A program made the position numbers and the translations under genes. A stretch of DNA of 64,000 bases, taken from Oreohelix idahoensis. Its lineage: Eukaryota; Mollusca; Gastropoda; Stylommatophora; Oreohelicidae. Below the pieces are notes generated by a model. That model searched no databases. It was not told the origin of the DNA and saw only the letters and a program-made list of their open reading frames with translations. Shown in pieces: positions 25,870-36,199 of this stretch (positions within the stretch are counted from its first letter, which is position 1; each line of letters begins with the position of its first letter). Location: positions 378,501 to 442,500 of the forward strand of contig JAMPIV010008058.1 of assembly GCA_024509875.1 (NCBI GenBank), read 5' to 3'.

Positions 25870-26573
25870 TATTAGGGGTATTCCGTGAAATAAAAATTTG
25901 GCCTACGATATATTACACATGTGGCAGCCCGTGGTTGATGAAATTATGAATCATATTATGTGACAATGTCTGTTCAGGTTCTTTTCCTCTGTGGTTAGCA
26001 ATGATATGCTGTATAACCACAAAAGTCACACACACACACAGCACGTGATGTGGTAACGCAACGGTAATGTGAATACTGTTTATTTACATATGAGAAGATC
26101 ATTGCTGTCTGCCTTGACCTCCACAATCATGGTCCATCATAGAATATACAATGTAAGTTCTTTCTTTCCTCACTCTCTCCCTCTCGTTCAGTATAGAATC
26201 TACACCTTATGACCGTCAACCATCAATGATCATGCAGGTGTTATAGTCTCTAGTTCTGTTCTTTCTTCCTTACAATTTCTTATGTCTATTGTTATCTATC
26301 ATCTCAGTCTTCAGGTTATCTATTGGTAGACCGGACCTCTCCGGGGATGTTGTTTTTCCCTTTCATCACTGAAGAATATGACTACTGTCTATGTGTATTA
26401 CGAATCACTCTACGTACCTTTTCCCTTTCTGAATAAAACTAGCTCACACCGTTTCTCCTTCTAGACAAGAATTCTCACTATTCAATATTTCGGGTTAATC
26501 ATTACCCAAACTACTTCTTGTCCGTGAATTATTCATCACCTAAACTACTAGAGTACTTCTTTCAACTAAGCTA
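25870..26573. other. Left flank of the nested complex, no gene
   Basis: AT-rich sequence with a short CA repeat at 26027-26040. It ends at the target duplication CTCGC (26574-26578) of Gmr1-A. Nothing else recognised. Confidence 0.5.
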
Positions 26574-26578
26574 CTCGC

Positions 26579-26934
26579 TGTTATCTCTAAATATCATAAC
26601 ATTGGTGGTCTACGATCACCTTCTGGTTTGTTGTTTACAGACGGTTGTCATGAGTTTCCGGAAGTGACGTCTTGACTTCTGCTCAAGTATAGTTGCAGAC
26701 GTGAGCTTGTTAATCTGGAACACGAAGGCGTCTGTGCATTTCATTCCGCTTGTGTCTTTTGACCAGTATGCATGGCGAGTGTCCGTTGAGACTAGATTTC
26801 AGAGTATGTCCTTCGTTTGAGGAATATGTTTACCACACCTGCAAGATGTATATTGCCATCACTGCCTTATGCATGCAGTACTTATACAATGTCAGTTTAG
26901 TTTAAGCAGTGTGTGTGGAATTCTTGTGCACGTA
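26579..26934 (+). repeat. Gmr1-A 5' LTR, left part
   Basis: Matches 59798-60153 of the intact 3' LTR with roughly ten substitutions by eye. It starts TGTTATCTC where the 3' LTR has TGTTATGTC and stops at GTGCACGTA, where the Polinton begins. Confidence 0.95.
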
Positions 26935-27027
26935 AGTAGTAGGGAATGTACCAAACGAGGCGTTTTCTGCAGGAGCGCCTGCAGGAGCATGACTTTTATA
27001 TAGCAAAAATTCTGCAGGAGCGCTGCA

Positions 27028-27240
27028 GGGGCAAGATGGCGGACTTGAGATAACAAGGGGGGGTTATATGGGGGAAGATGGCGGACTTGAGATAACAAGA
27101 AGAGGGGTATATTTAGAGTTTTTTTATATAAGGAAAATGTGGCAAAATGGCGGACTTGAGATAACAAGAAGAGGGGTATAGGAAGATGGCGGTTTTTTAT
27201 ATAAGGAAAATGTTGCAAGATGGTGGTTTTTTATATAGTA
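27028..27240. repeat. Subterminal AAGATGGCGG repeats in the left TIR
   Basis: Five copies of an AAGATGGCGG-like block (near 27033, 27074, 27144, 27183 and 27219; variants AAAATGGCGG and AAGATGGTGG), three of them followed by ACTTGAGATAACAAG. The right TIR holds the inverse copies at 51730-51930. The core matches the metazoan YY1 binding consensus, and could equally be a binding site for an element-encoded protein; both are inference. Confidence 0.7.
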
Positions 27241-27359
27241 ATATATTATTGTTGTTGTTATTAGTATAGCCAACTTAGGTAGTATTCTGGCTGTGTTAGA
27301 CAAACAAGAAGAGGATAATAGTTAAAGGTATATTTATAGATAATAGGATATTTTTAGAC

Positions 27360-27600
27360 TTTGAGATAATAGGAAGACGATAGTTAGACGATATATACAT
27401 ATAATAGAGAGATATATTTAGACAATAGGAAGACGATATGTATACGAACAGTTATATTTAGACATAGACAAACAGTTAGACGAACAGTTATTTTACAACA
27501 GTTAGACGAACAGTTATTTTACAACAGGTATACAAACAGTTATACAACAGTTAGACGATATATTGAGACATACAACGGACGATATAGGTAACAAAAAAGC
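27360..27600. repeat. AGACGA/ACAGTTA short-motif array in the left TIR
   Basis: Irregular tandem array of AGACGATA, CAGTTAGACGAACAG and TATTTTACAACAG units, mirrored at 51370-51560. 27600-27981 is AT-rich and non-coding. Confidence 0.7.
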
Positions 27601-27981
27601 GTTTTAGTTAATATAGTTTTTATTTTAAATTCAATAGTGTTTTTGTAGTATCAAACAGGAGTATATATGGTAATATATAGTATTTTTTAACGTAATACAT
27701 TGTACGGTAATTTTTTAGCAAATGAATGTAAAATAATTATATAGGAAAGACAGTTTGTATTTTTTAACATTATCAAACATTGATATTTTCACAAATGAAT
27801 GTACAATAATACATAGAGGAATTATATAGGAAGGATGTATGTATATCACAGTTTGTTTTTAATACAATATTTACAATAAAAATATCACAGCTGCAGGCCA
27901 GACATTGAGGGGTGTCGTCACGTCGTAAGAAATAGAGGTGTGTGTTGTATATACCTGTAGGTATCTGTGTGTACAGACAGT

Positions 27982-29007
27982 TTAGATGTTGAGGGGTGAG
28001 GTGGTGACGTTGTCGGGATGCACCTGTCGTTTTATGTAAAAGTAAGATAGGGCGTTGCGGTGTTGTTCATATGTGTAGATGGAGGATTTGTGTGCTCTGA
28101 ATCCGATATTTTTCCCACCCAGTGCCTGTTGTGTGTTGAGGACGTCTAAGAAAGTGTGTTTGTCTACTTTGTTGTGGTGTTTGTTCAAGCCTTTGGTGGT
28201 GGTTTTGTCATATTCACCAAAACAGTGATATGTCTTGCTACAGAGGGAAACCATCCCTCTGCCTTCGTACTCTAATTTAAAAAGGCCCGGTGTCCGCTTG
28301 TCGAATAATATTTGTTCGCGGCATTTTTGACAAAGGGCACGCGTTTTACCCTCGCTAGCTACAAAGTCGAGTCTATGGTTGGGGCATACCTCGGTGGCGA
28401 ACCACTGGTGGTAGGTACTATAAAATTCTCGTCGCATAGCGGGATTAACAACGTCCGCTAAGTTATTCGCGCTAAGGGCCAAGTAAAGGCTGTCTGTGTC
28501 TGTCTCGCACAACTGAAAATCTGACCTATCTACAAATTTATCTAGACTGTCGTAGTAAAATTCTAACTTACGTAATTTTGCGTATTGGTAGACGAAAAAT
28601 CCTATCTGAACGGGGAGGTCCCAACATATAGTCTGTTTAAGTTTCTCTACTTCGAATATGTCGTCCGTCACTAACGTCATTTTCCTAAAGCGGGGTGAGT
28701 TTATTTGGTCAGAGGTACCCTCGCCCATCGTGTACGAGACATCCACATGCTTCGCCTTATTGGTTAATGTCTTGCCGTAGGCCGCGTTACCTAGCAGTTT
28801 CATGGTCTCGCTGGTAATGGCGTAGGCAGGATCAGTATCACCCTGTCGACGCGCGTTCGAAACAGAGTCCCCAAACTGCTTGAAACACGTCACGGGTGTA
28901 TACTCAAGCACCTGGTAGATACAGGTGACTTCTAAGCCTTTGATTAAGTACCAGCGAAGCAGAGGTGTCGTCAGGAGAATTTTCTTGCCCACATAACTCC
29001 CTATCAA
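27982..29007 (-). pseudogene. polB: Polinton PolB, C-terminal segment (palm and thumb)
   Basis: A 341-codon minus-strand frame that continues PolB after a frameshift near 29010. It shows palm motif B as MKLLGNAAYGKT (residues 69-80), with alanine where the family usually has serine, and motif C as ETDTDSLYLAL with the catalytic DTDS at 170-173. The thumb follows, with RTPGLFKLEYEG and YDKTTTKGLNK. Protein-primed family B polymerase would copy the linear element from a terminal protein at each TIR end. From residue 34 on, the same sequence is duplicated at the right end (50045-50974). Confidence 0.95.
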
Positions 29008-30089
29008 CGTCCGTCTGGGGTAGTCAGGAGTTTATGTTTTTCGGCGTATTCCCGCATGAAAGGCCCAATATCTTCCCTCGTGACGTCAACATTCTTAAAA
29101 ATGGGCGTCATCTCAGAGAAATGTTCTTTTAAAGAGTCGGGGACATGAATGTCACACTCGACTAAGCCAAACAAGGTCTCGTCTAACACCGAGGCGAGAA
29201 TATTTTCTTTTGTCAGGGGGTACCGACATTTGGTGTAAGTCGGTTTCTGGGTCGGGAAGGTGGCGTTCAGAAAACGACGGATTGGTGGATCGGTTTTCTT
29301 CAATGCCTGCCACTCGCATTCCCACATTTCTACCAATTCGACGTAGCAAGCGTCCCGTAAATAAGAACTTATTTCCACCGTCTTTGCGTACAACTCAGCC
29401 AATGGTTTGTTGTTGACTGGGTTAACGTCACGACCGGCGGTTAGTGGGCAGTTAGGGTGGCAGTGGAATAGGCACCCATGGAACTGGTAGGCGGTACGAG
29501 AGTATTTGTCCCAACCGTCTACCCTAATGCATATATCACCCAACGCCTTCTCACGTCCGTTAAACTGGGTTTTTAAGGTCACTTTTTTTTGGTGGGAGAC
29601 CCAAGCCAAATAATCGCGGCACTGCACGGTATATTTGTGGAGTTTGTGGTGCTTGAAACCATCCTCCCTAGACCGTCTAACGGGAAAGTCAGTGGGCATT
29701 TTCTGCATTAACGCCCACAAATAACGGGCGTTGGCATCAAAACCTTTAATGGATTGAACCGTTTTGCCACCTCTAATGCGGGTTTTGCCTTGCTCTTGGA
29801 ACCTGTGAAAAATAATTGAGAGTCCCCCGACGATGTTTTGGCGCAAGATGTTATGCAAATCTGCCTCCTGCTTCGAGCATAAAGAAAACATGACGTTGGA
29901 TGGGAGGGTTTTGAATAGGTACTTTAACGTGACACCGGGCACGGAGATCGCATCTTTAAACATGTCTACACCTAGGTGCGCGTAAAAACTAACTTGTCGG
30001 TCTAACGCTGCCAGGAAGGGGACCACGTCTTTATTGTTGTACCACGTCAGAAAATCGCGCAACGTGGTCATGTGGTTATCGGCCCACAC
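29004..30089 (-). pseudogene. polB: Polinton PolB, middle segment (palm motif A, TPR)
   Basis: A 361-codon frame between two frameshifts. It contains palm motif A as IKGFDANARYLW, with the metal-binding aspartate at residue 118 of this segment. The FHGCLFHCHPNCP block that follows is a typical part of Polinton polymerases. The frame runs into a stop at 29004 just after LLTTP, while the family sequence resumes in the neighbouring frame from 29007; this looks like a single-base loss. The start given is only the first in-frame ATG after the upstream frameshift, not a true start. Confidence 0.93.
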
Positions 30090-31831
30090 CTTCTGGCACT
30101 CGGCGTACTCATCGACGGAAATGTTAGTATTTTTAAGGGCGGAAAAAAATGCCGAGTGGGTGGTAACGCCGTCTCGTCTAACTTTGCTAAATCTGTTACG
30201 TATTCGTAACAGAAAAATCCTTTGGTTTCTTTAACATTGTACGCCGCGAGATATTTATTATAGCTAAAACCGGGGGCTAAGTAATTGACTATATCTAAAA
30301 ACTTTAAGTCGCTAGTGGCAATACACATAAAATTATTGTTTCGCTTGACTAAAAATTTGAAGTCTTCCCCCATGAAATATTTGATTAGGTACGGTTTGAT
30401 TACGTTCACGTCGTACTTGCCCGAATTGAAACCTAATACGGGTAGCTGCCCCAAATAACCCTCTAATCTAGCAAGGAGCCCGTCTGAATTACCGATCGTC
30501 TCTAAAGCCTCGAGTTGCATACAAACACCGTCAAAATACTCACGCAGAATCTCATAAGAGGCCGCGGCAATTTTTAGCAGATGATCAGCCATCCTAGTGA
30601 CCAACTCTTGTGGATCACCCTTTGTGATAAAACACACGGGGGCTTCAAAACCGGGGACGTTAGAAGCCACCGAACACGACAGGGGCAAGTGTTTGGCTGT
30701 GTAGGTAGTGGCATTACCACTGGGTACTACAGTGTTCTCAAAAAAACACTCATAGTCAAATGTGGCTCTATAAGGGAAGACGAATTTTGTGTCTACATTT
30801 ATACCCTGCTCCTCGATTAATTCCCAAATAGTCTCTGGTGGATTATACACACCACCTCTAAATGTTTCTCTTCGCTTAGAGCCGGTACAGGTCTTTTCAT
30901 GGCGCACCATAAACTTATAAATCTTCCACAACTTACCGCAATCGGGACACGAAAATGAGTTACTGGCCCTATCGATATCTGTAATGTACATAAAATGGTT
31001 CTTAAACATTAACAGACGCAACGTATCCTGAAAAGTGTCACTACCTCTAAGTGTGGGGGTCAGGGTCTGCGCGTCGTCAAATTCAAAAACGTCAAAATTT
31101 ACGTTAAAACATTTTTCTAATTGGGGCATATCGATTAAACTAACCCCGGGGAAATCGATGAGGGACATAAGTCCCTGCTGTGTTTGCCACTGTTCGACTA
31201 GCCGGCGCGTCGGTTTTCTAACATCTTTAACGGCACCACCCCTAAAAACGGCTAGACATCTAAAAAAGCAAAAGTTATCACTGTATGGTTGTAAGTTTGA
31301 GTCCTGTTGTAGTGTATGGATGTGGTGATTGTCCGTGATGAAAGAGGGAATGTCTTGTATGCAGCAGCCGATAGGAAAGGCCTGGATATGGTATAGATAG
31401 AAAGAAGTGGCTGGAATGGCTTCGACAAAGTATTTTGTGTTTGGTCTGTTTAACTGTGCTTGTGTGACAATATCGGTGTCGTGTAACTGTGAGAGAAAAG
31501 CTTTGAAATCTGTAATGTTAATTACTAGGTGGGGTTGATCTAAGACGACTGCATTGTTATGGGAAGAGTGAAATAATCTTAATTCGTTTGTTTCTCTATG
31601 CCTCAAAACGATGTGGAAACTGTAGTTTATTTTGAATCTTTTTGTTTGTTGTGTGAAGACAGGGAGCAAGAGACGGTCCCAGTCCATATTTTCTGTTGGT
31701 CTGTGGAAAAAAGTGAATGTTGATAAATATTTATGTTTATTGGAGTGTGTTTTTATGGCTTGCCAGTTGTCAGTGTAGATTTGTCTTATGTCATCCTGTA
31801 AGTCATCTAACGAGTCTTCTTCTGACGACAA
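30068..31831 (-). pseudogene. polB: Polinton PolB, N-terminal and exonuclease segment
   Basis: 587 codons from the probable true start. Residues 183-194 read YSDNFCFFRCLA, which resembles the D-x-x-C-x-x-R core of OTU-like cysteine proteases, with a candidate His at 279 (my inference). Residues 295-315 form a C2-H-C zinc site (CPDC, H311, C315). The 3'-5' exonuclease has Exo I FDYECFF (D359, E361), Exo II LGFNSGKYDVNVI (N469, D474) and Exo III around YNKYLAAY (524-531). A frameshift near 30140 turns the last ~40 residues into unrelated sequence. The ATG overlaps the end of the upstream zinc-finger gene by 29 nt. Confidence 0.93.
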
Positions 31832-32711
31832 GCGGGTTTTTTATATGGGTTTGGTGGGTATTGGTCATGGGGCGTTTTTTGGTCTGACCTGCAGCATTTA
31901 AAGAGGGTGTTTTTGGTGGGTGAGATGGGACGGGGCTTGAAGTTGTTGCTGTTCTCGTCAAGTCTGTGATTCCTGCTGCAGCAGGTGATGTCTTTGTGCC
32001 TGATGATGCTGAGTCTGTTGTGGCACCTGATGTTAGTGTCTGTTGGTGCGTCGATCTTGATGGTGTGGTGTCTACTGGTGATGTCTGTTGGTGTGCCGAT
32101 GATGCTTGGTGGGATGATGATTTGGCGCCTGGTGTGGGGAATGTTTCGGCGCCTTCTGGGTATGGGGTCGAAAGTTGGTTAGGGGTGGGGTGTTGTTGTG
32201 TTATATGGGTCCGCAAGCTGGTGCCTCGGGTGAATTGTTTGTTACGAATGTCACAAGAAAATCGAGGCATAGAGTGCACTGTTTTGATGTGCTGTGTTAA
32301 ATTATCATGTCGGTTAAATATCTTTCCACAGCGGCTACACAAATTGTTCTTCACCGGTGCAGTGGTGGTCCCCGCTGGGGTGTCTATAACGAGTCTTCGT
32401 GCAGTGGTGGTCCCCGCTGGGGTGTCTATACCGAGTCCTAGTGCAGTGGTGGTCCCCGCTGGGACGTTTATATCGAGTCGTCGTGCAGTGGTTTCCACTG
32501 TGGGGGATCTTGGTGCACCGGGTCCATGAAAGCTGTTGATGTGTTGTTGTAATGCCTCAGGTCCTGGTAAGTTTTGAGGACAGACACGACAGGAGTGTGT
32601 CGGTTCAGCATGTACTGTCTGCATATGTCTCGTTAGGATGCGTTGACGAGTGAATGAATGACTGCAGATCGAGCAAGTGTAGCGACAGTTCTTGTTTTGA
32701 ATTGCTGACAT
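31803..32711 (-). CDS. Polinton C2H2 zinc-finger protein with internal tandem repeats
   Basis: 302-codon open frame directly upstream of polB, overlapping its start by 29 nt, so the two are probably expressed together. Fingers: YTCSICSHSF..H..H (residues 10-33), HSCRVCPQ..H..H, and NLCSRCGKIF..H..H. A fourth, FSCDIRNKQF..H..H, has lost its second cysteine to arginine. Between fingers two and three lie three ~20-residue repeats with PAGTTTA (DNA units of ~60 bp at 32360-32482). The C-terminal half is rich in Ser, Thr and Pro. A DNA-binding regulator or replication accessory role is plausible; no function is established for it here. Confidence 0.85.
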   Translation of the reverse strand: MSAIQNKNCRYTCSICSHSFTRQRILTRHMQTVHAEPTHSCRVCPQNLPGPEALQQHINSFHGPGAPRSPTVETTARRLDINVPAGTTTALGLGIDTPAGTTTARRLVIDTPAGTTTAPVKNNLCSRCGKIFNRHDNLTQHIKTVHSMPRFSCDIRNKQFTRGTSLRTHITQQHPTPNQLSTPYPEGAETFPTPGAKSSSHQASSAHQQTSPVDTTPSRSTHQQTLTSGATTDSASSGTKTSPAAAGITDLTRTATTSSPVPSHPPKTPSLNAAGQTKKRPMTNTHQTHIKNPLVVRRRLVR

Positions 32712-32769
32712 CTGTGAAGTAGAAACGAAAACACATTACTCACACATATATATGTAACAATCAGTTAAA

Positions 32770-32784
32770 TAGAGAGAGAGAGAG

Positions 32785-32832
<48 letters not shown>

Positions 32833-32907
32833 AACACAGTCTTATATGTAACAATCAGTTAAATAAGACACAGACAAGTTGAGAAAGAAAGAAAGAAAGA
32901 GAGAGAG

Positions 32908-32954
<47 letters not shown>

Positions 32955-33014
32955 GAGAATAAACACAGTCTTATATGTAACAATCAGTTAAATAAGACAC
33001 AGACAAGTTGAGAA

Positions 33015-33082
<68 letters not shown>
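32770..33082. repeat. GA/GAAA microsatellites with ~120-bp tandem units
   Basis: Three GA-rich blocks (32770-32829, 32881-32959, 33013-33082) separated by near-identical copies of AATAAACACAGTCTTATATG and AATCAGTTAAATAAGACACA sequence, so the whole is a higher-order tandem repeat. Confidence 0.9.
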
Positions 33083-33084
<2 letters not shown>

Positions 33085-34338
33085 AAACACAGTCTTATTT
33101 CTTATTCTGTGTGAAAGAAATGCCCAGCGCGCGCTGTGGCAAAAAAGATATCGATTAAAAAAATATGATATGTTCTATTTAATTTCCTTTATTATGTTAA
33201 CACACAAAAATATTCCTCACGCTCGAGTTTAGTTTGTAGAAATGTACCATCAGTTGAAATCCAGGCTGATTAATCTCACATAAATAACAACACGGATAAG
33301 ATTTAGTCTTTTTTCCTAGTACATAATCGGTTAAGTCTTATCAAAAAATATACACACATGTCCGGCTTTAACATAAAACAGATAAAAATTTAGTATCTGA
33401 GTTAACACAGATAACAATAACAAGTTAGACTAATTTGAAACAGATATTTAGAAACACTGCCTAGTGAGAAAACGAATACACAGACATATCTTTTAAATAG
33501 AAAACAGATATTTTTAAAGATATTTATTGTATCCTAACGAATACAGCTATATAAAAATATATAACGTGTAAAATACTACCTATTATAGGGAAAAACGAAT
33601 ACACAAACAACTAAAAATTTTAATAAAAATTCTATATAACGTGTAAAATATTTAACATCCTAACACACGAATTCACAGACAGATATCTTTTAAATACATA
33701 AAACGATAGAAAAATATTTAACAAACGAATACATACTATCAGGTATTGATATGACAAAACAAGTGGTTCTTTTCAGTGGTCTTTCAGAGAGATCTTTCTT
33801 CGTTGAAGGTTTGTCGTTTGAATGAGATGTCTGAAGACAATATCCCTCAAAAAAGTGCGCGTGTTTCAGGGTCAACGACCTTAATGTTTACACACCTGTT
33901 TCGTCTACCTCCACTGTAGAGTGTAAATTATCACGTACCGATAACGGGTCATGGTTAAGAAGTGTCATAGTAATGTTCACTCAGTGCAGGTGTTCTGAAA
34001 CAGCTTCTTTCACCTGGTAATATAATACTATGACAAACAATGGTGTTGCTCTTAATGTCTTATTTGGCACGTACGATTATCGATCCCCACCGACAACCGC
34101 TAGCAATTGTTTACTCAGGGGACAGATGTTTATAACTTGAATCGAGTTGTACCATAAAATTAGCAAACTTTATTTGTGACATGAGACAAATGTATCGAGA
34201 AAGAAAGGCATTTGACACATTTTAAAACGGTTTATAAAACACTAGAATAATGTCCCTCTGTATATAAAAATATATATTGTTTGAAAATACTGGTGTTGAA
34301 TATATAAAAATATCTTTTAACTAAAAAAGAAATGTACC

Positions 34339-34340
<2 letters not shown>

Positions 34341-34395
<55 letters not shown>

Positions 34396-34450
34396 GACAG
34401 AGAGAGAAAGAGAGAGAGACAGAGAGAGACAGAGAGAAAGAAAGACAGAC

Positions 34451-34491
<41 letters not shown>
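34341..34491. repeat. GA/GACA microsatellite
   Basis: About 150 bp of GAGAGA and GACAGACA units. The Ser-Leu repeated minus-strand frames here are artefacts. Confidence 0.95.
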
Positions 34492-34492
<1 letters not shown>

Positions 34493-34659
34493 GTTGGTTA
34501 TATTCTTTTTCGTAGAGAGAAACACACATATTTTTAGACTAAAACATATACATTAAACTCAACCGTCCTTTTAAAAGATGATATATAAGAAAACGAATCC
34601 CCCAGAGATATTCGGAAAACATACACTTTTAAACATATTCCAGGGATTGTTATGTTCTT

Positions 34660-34910
34660 GACTAGTGATTCTCAAATTCTTGAACAGTGATTCTCAATAC
34701 ATGTTGGTGTCTGGGGTTCTCGTATTGGTTGGTTGAGTTCTTACATTTTTTTATTCTCACAATGTTTTAGACAGTGATTCTCAAATTCTTGATCAGTGAT
34801 TCTTACGATAAAAAGGGATTCTCAATACATGTTGGTATCAGTGATTCTCAATACATGTTGGTTGAGTTCTCACATTTTTTTTTATTCCAAAGGTTCTCAC
34901 AATGTTTGTG
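34660..34910. repeat. AGTGATTCTCAA direct repeats upstream of ATPase
   Basis: Six copies of a GATTCTCAA-type block, mostly preceded by CAGT, near 34663, 34686, 34773, 34795, 34812 and 34840, three followed by TACATGTTGGT. They end ~50 bp before the ATPase ATG at 34960, so they may be regulatory elements of the late gene block; this is inference. Confidence 0.65.
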
Positions 34911-34959
34911 TCTTTGATATAAAATAACTGGTTGTAGGTGAAAGTTATCATTCTTAACA

Positions 34960-35574
34960 ATGGATCCGAGATTTGCACATCCCTTTACCTGTTTAATTAG
35001 TGGGCCGACTGGCTCTGGAAAGACTGTTTTTGTCCAGCGTTTCCTAACACACATCAAGGATATGGTCACAGTCGTACCCGATGAGATTATGTGGTGTTAC
35101 TCCGAGTGGCAACCTTTATACAATTCAATGACTGGAGTTCAGTTTATTGAAGGACTGCCCGATATTGAGCAGTGGACAGGTGATAAGAGACGTTTGGTGA
35201 TTATCGATGACCTCATGAACGAAACAGATGAACGTGTAACTAAATTATTCACAAAAAAGTCTCATCATAAAAATGTAAGCGTATTTTATCTCGTGCAAAA
35301 TTTATTTGGCAAGAACAAAGAACACAGAACCATTAGTTTGAATTCTCATTACATAGTGCTTTTCAAAAATCCACGCGATTGATCTCAGATTGTTAATCTA
35401 GCCAAACAGATGTACCCAGGTCAAACTACCTATGTTCAGGAGAGTTTTAAAGACGCAACATCGGTTCCACACGGGTATTTGCTAATTGATCTTCGTCAAG
35501 ACACATCAGACAATTTAAGGCTTCGTTCGCGCATCTTCACAGAGGAGCAACAAATTGTTTACGTACCCAAGTAA
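34960..35574 (+). pseudogene. Polinton packaging ATPase (FtsK/A32-like), one stop
   Basis: The first 140 codons contain Walker A GPTGSGKT (residues 15-22) and Walker B LVIIDD (79-84), followed by the VQN sensor region. A TGA at 35380-35382 interrupts the frame, which then stays open to 35574 with family-like sequence (TTYVQESF, YLLIDLRQD). A CGA to TGA change would explain the stop. The full ~200-residue length fits Polinton ATPases. The enzyme would pump element DNA into capsids. Start ATG lies in the sequence MDPRFAHPF, right after the repeats. Confidence 0.93.
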
Positions 35575-35578
35575 CGAG

Positions 35579-35782
35579 ATGGGAGAAAAAGTAAAAAGAC
35601 ATGCTGAGATGTTAAAATGTCTACGTACAGCCAAACCACCAGTCATCAAGGCTGTTATGAGCGCTTACCAAGAAGAAAGTCTCGCTCAAAAAACGAAAAC
35701 AATTTTTACAAACTGGAGGTTTCTTATCTGCGTTGTTAACCCCAATACTATCTGTACTAAAAGGGCTCTTTTAGATGGCTAA
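35579..35782 (+). pseudogene. Small Polinton ORF remnant
   Basis: Begins MGEKVKRHAEMLKCL at 35579, which resembles a small conserved ORF often seen after the ATPase in metazoan Polintons. Family members end in a hydrophobic Gly/Leu-rich segment; here the second half (FLICVVNPNT) appears to be out of frame. Function of the family is not established; decayed copy. Confidence 0.55.
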
Positions 35783-36198
35783 AAAAATGATTTTGATGAA
35801 TCCTCGTTGGTTAGAAAAACCTTATAGACCACCCGATGCTCTAAGAGATAACTTGGGAGAATTGGACAGTCAAATGCAACTAGTCTTGGATCGACAAGAT
35901 CTGCCACTCGGTGACAAGGCTAGATTTTATCAACAAACATTACAGAGTTATTTGACTCGACTAGAACAGTACAGACACGTACCTCTAGGTCTCGTAGATA
36001 TTTAACAACCACCATTACAATCCAGCGAACAACCCACTGTACTTAAAGAGGAGGTCGTGGACAAAACGCCTCAGTCCCCACCCGTCACACCCACTAATCG
36101 AAAAAAGGTGGTGGCCAGTAAATTGCGAGAATCATCGTCGTATTCGCTCAGAAGAAGGAAAAAGACGCCAAAGTGGGAACCATCGCCAAAGAAGTGAT
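35775..36198 (+). pseudogene. Small charged Polinton ORF, one stop
   Basis: Starts MAKKMILMNPRWLEKP and runs 76 codons to a TAA at 36003. The same frame then stays open for another ~63 codons with a basic, Pro/Ser-rich tail and ends in TGA at about 36198, so the TAA looks like a point mutation. It resembles an ORF with LDRDDLP- and YQQ-type motifs common in Polintons (here VLDRQDLPLGDKARFYQQ). Role unknown; possibly virion-associated. Confidence 0.6.
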
Positions 36199-36199
36199 T

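Larger units (their letters stand above)
26935..28915. repeat. Polinton left terminal inverted repeat (~2 kb)
   Basis: Inverse of 50041-52034. The outer ~1 kb is non-coding; the inner ~0.93 kb codes for the PolB C-terminus. The outermost 100 bp repeat GCAGGAGCG several times. The duplication ends at the CCAGGTGCTTGAG block (28903-28915). Small differences between the arms (about 13 amino acids in the ~309-codon polB part) show they have diverged slightly. Confidence 0.93.
32712..34959. promoter_or_regulatory. Divergent intergenic region of the Polinton
   Basis: 2.25 kb between the leftward zinc-finger/polB genes and the rightward ATPase/capsid block, with no gene recognised. It holds two GA-rich microsatellite blocks, repeated copies of TCTTATATGTAACAATCAGT between them, AT-rich sequence (33150-33720), and short direct repeats before the ATPase. 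It must contain both promoters, but no specific core promoter can be named from sequence. Confidence 0.55.

Noticed and set aside
31966..32529. 187-codon plus-strand Val-rich ORF
   Set aside because: Antisense shadow of the zinc-finger gene; its repeats are the reverse reading of the PAGTTTA units.
34232..34529. Ser-Leu repeat proteins on the minus strand
   Set aside because: Translation of the GA microsatellite at 34341-34491.
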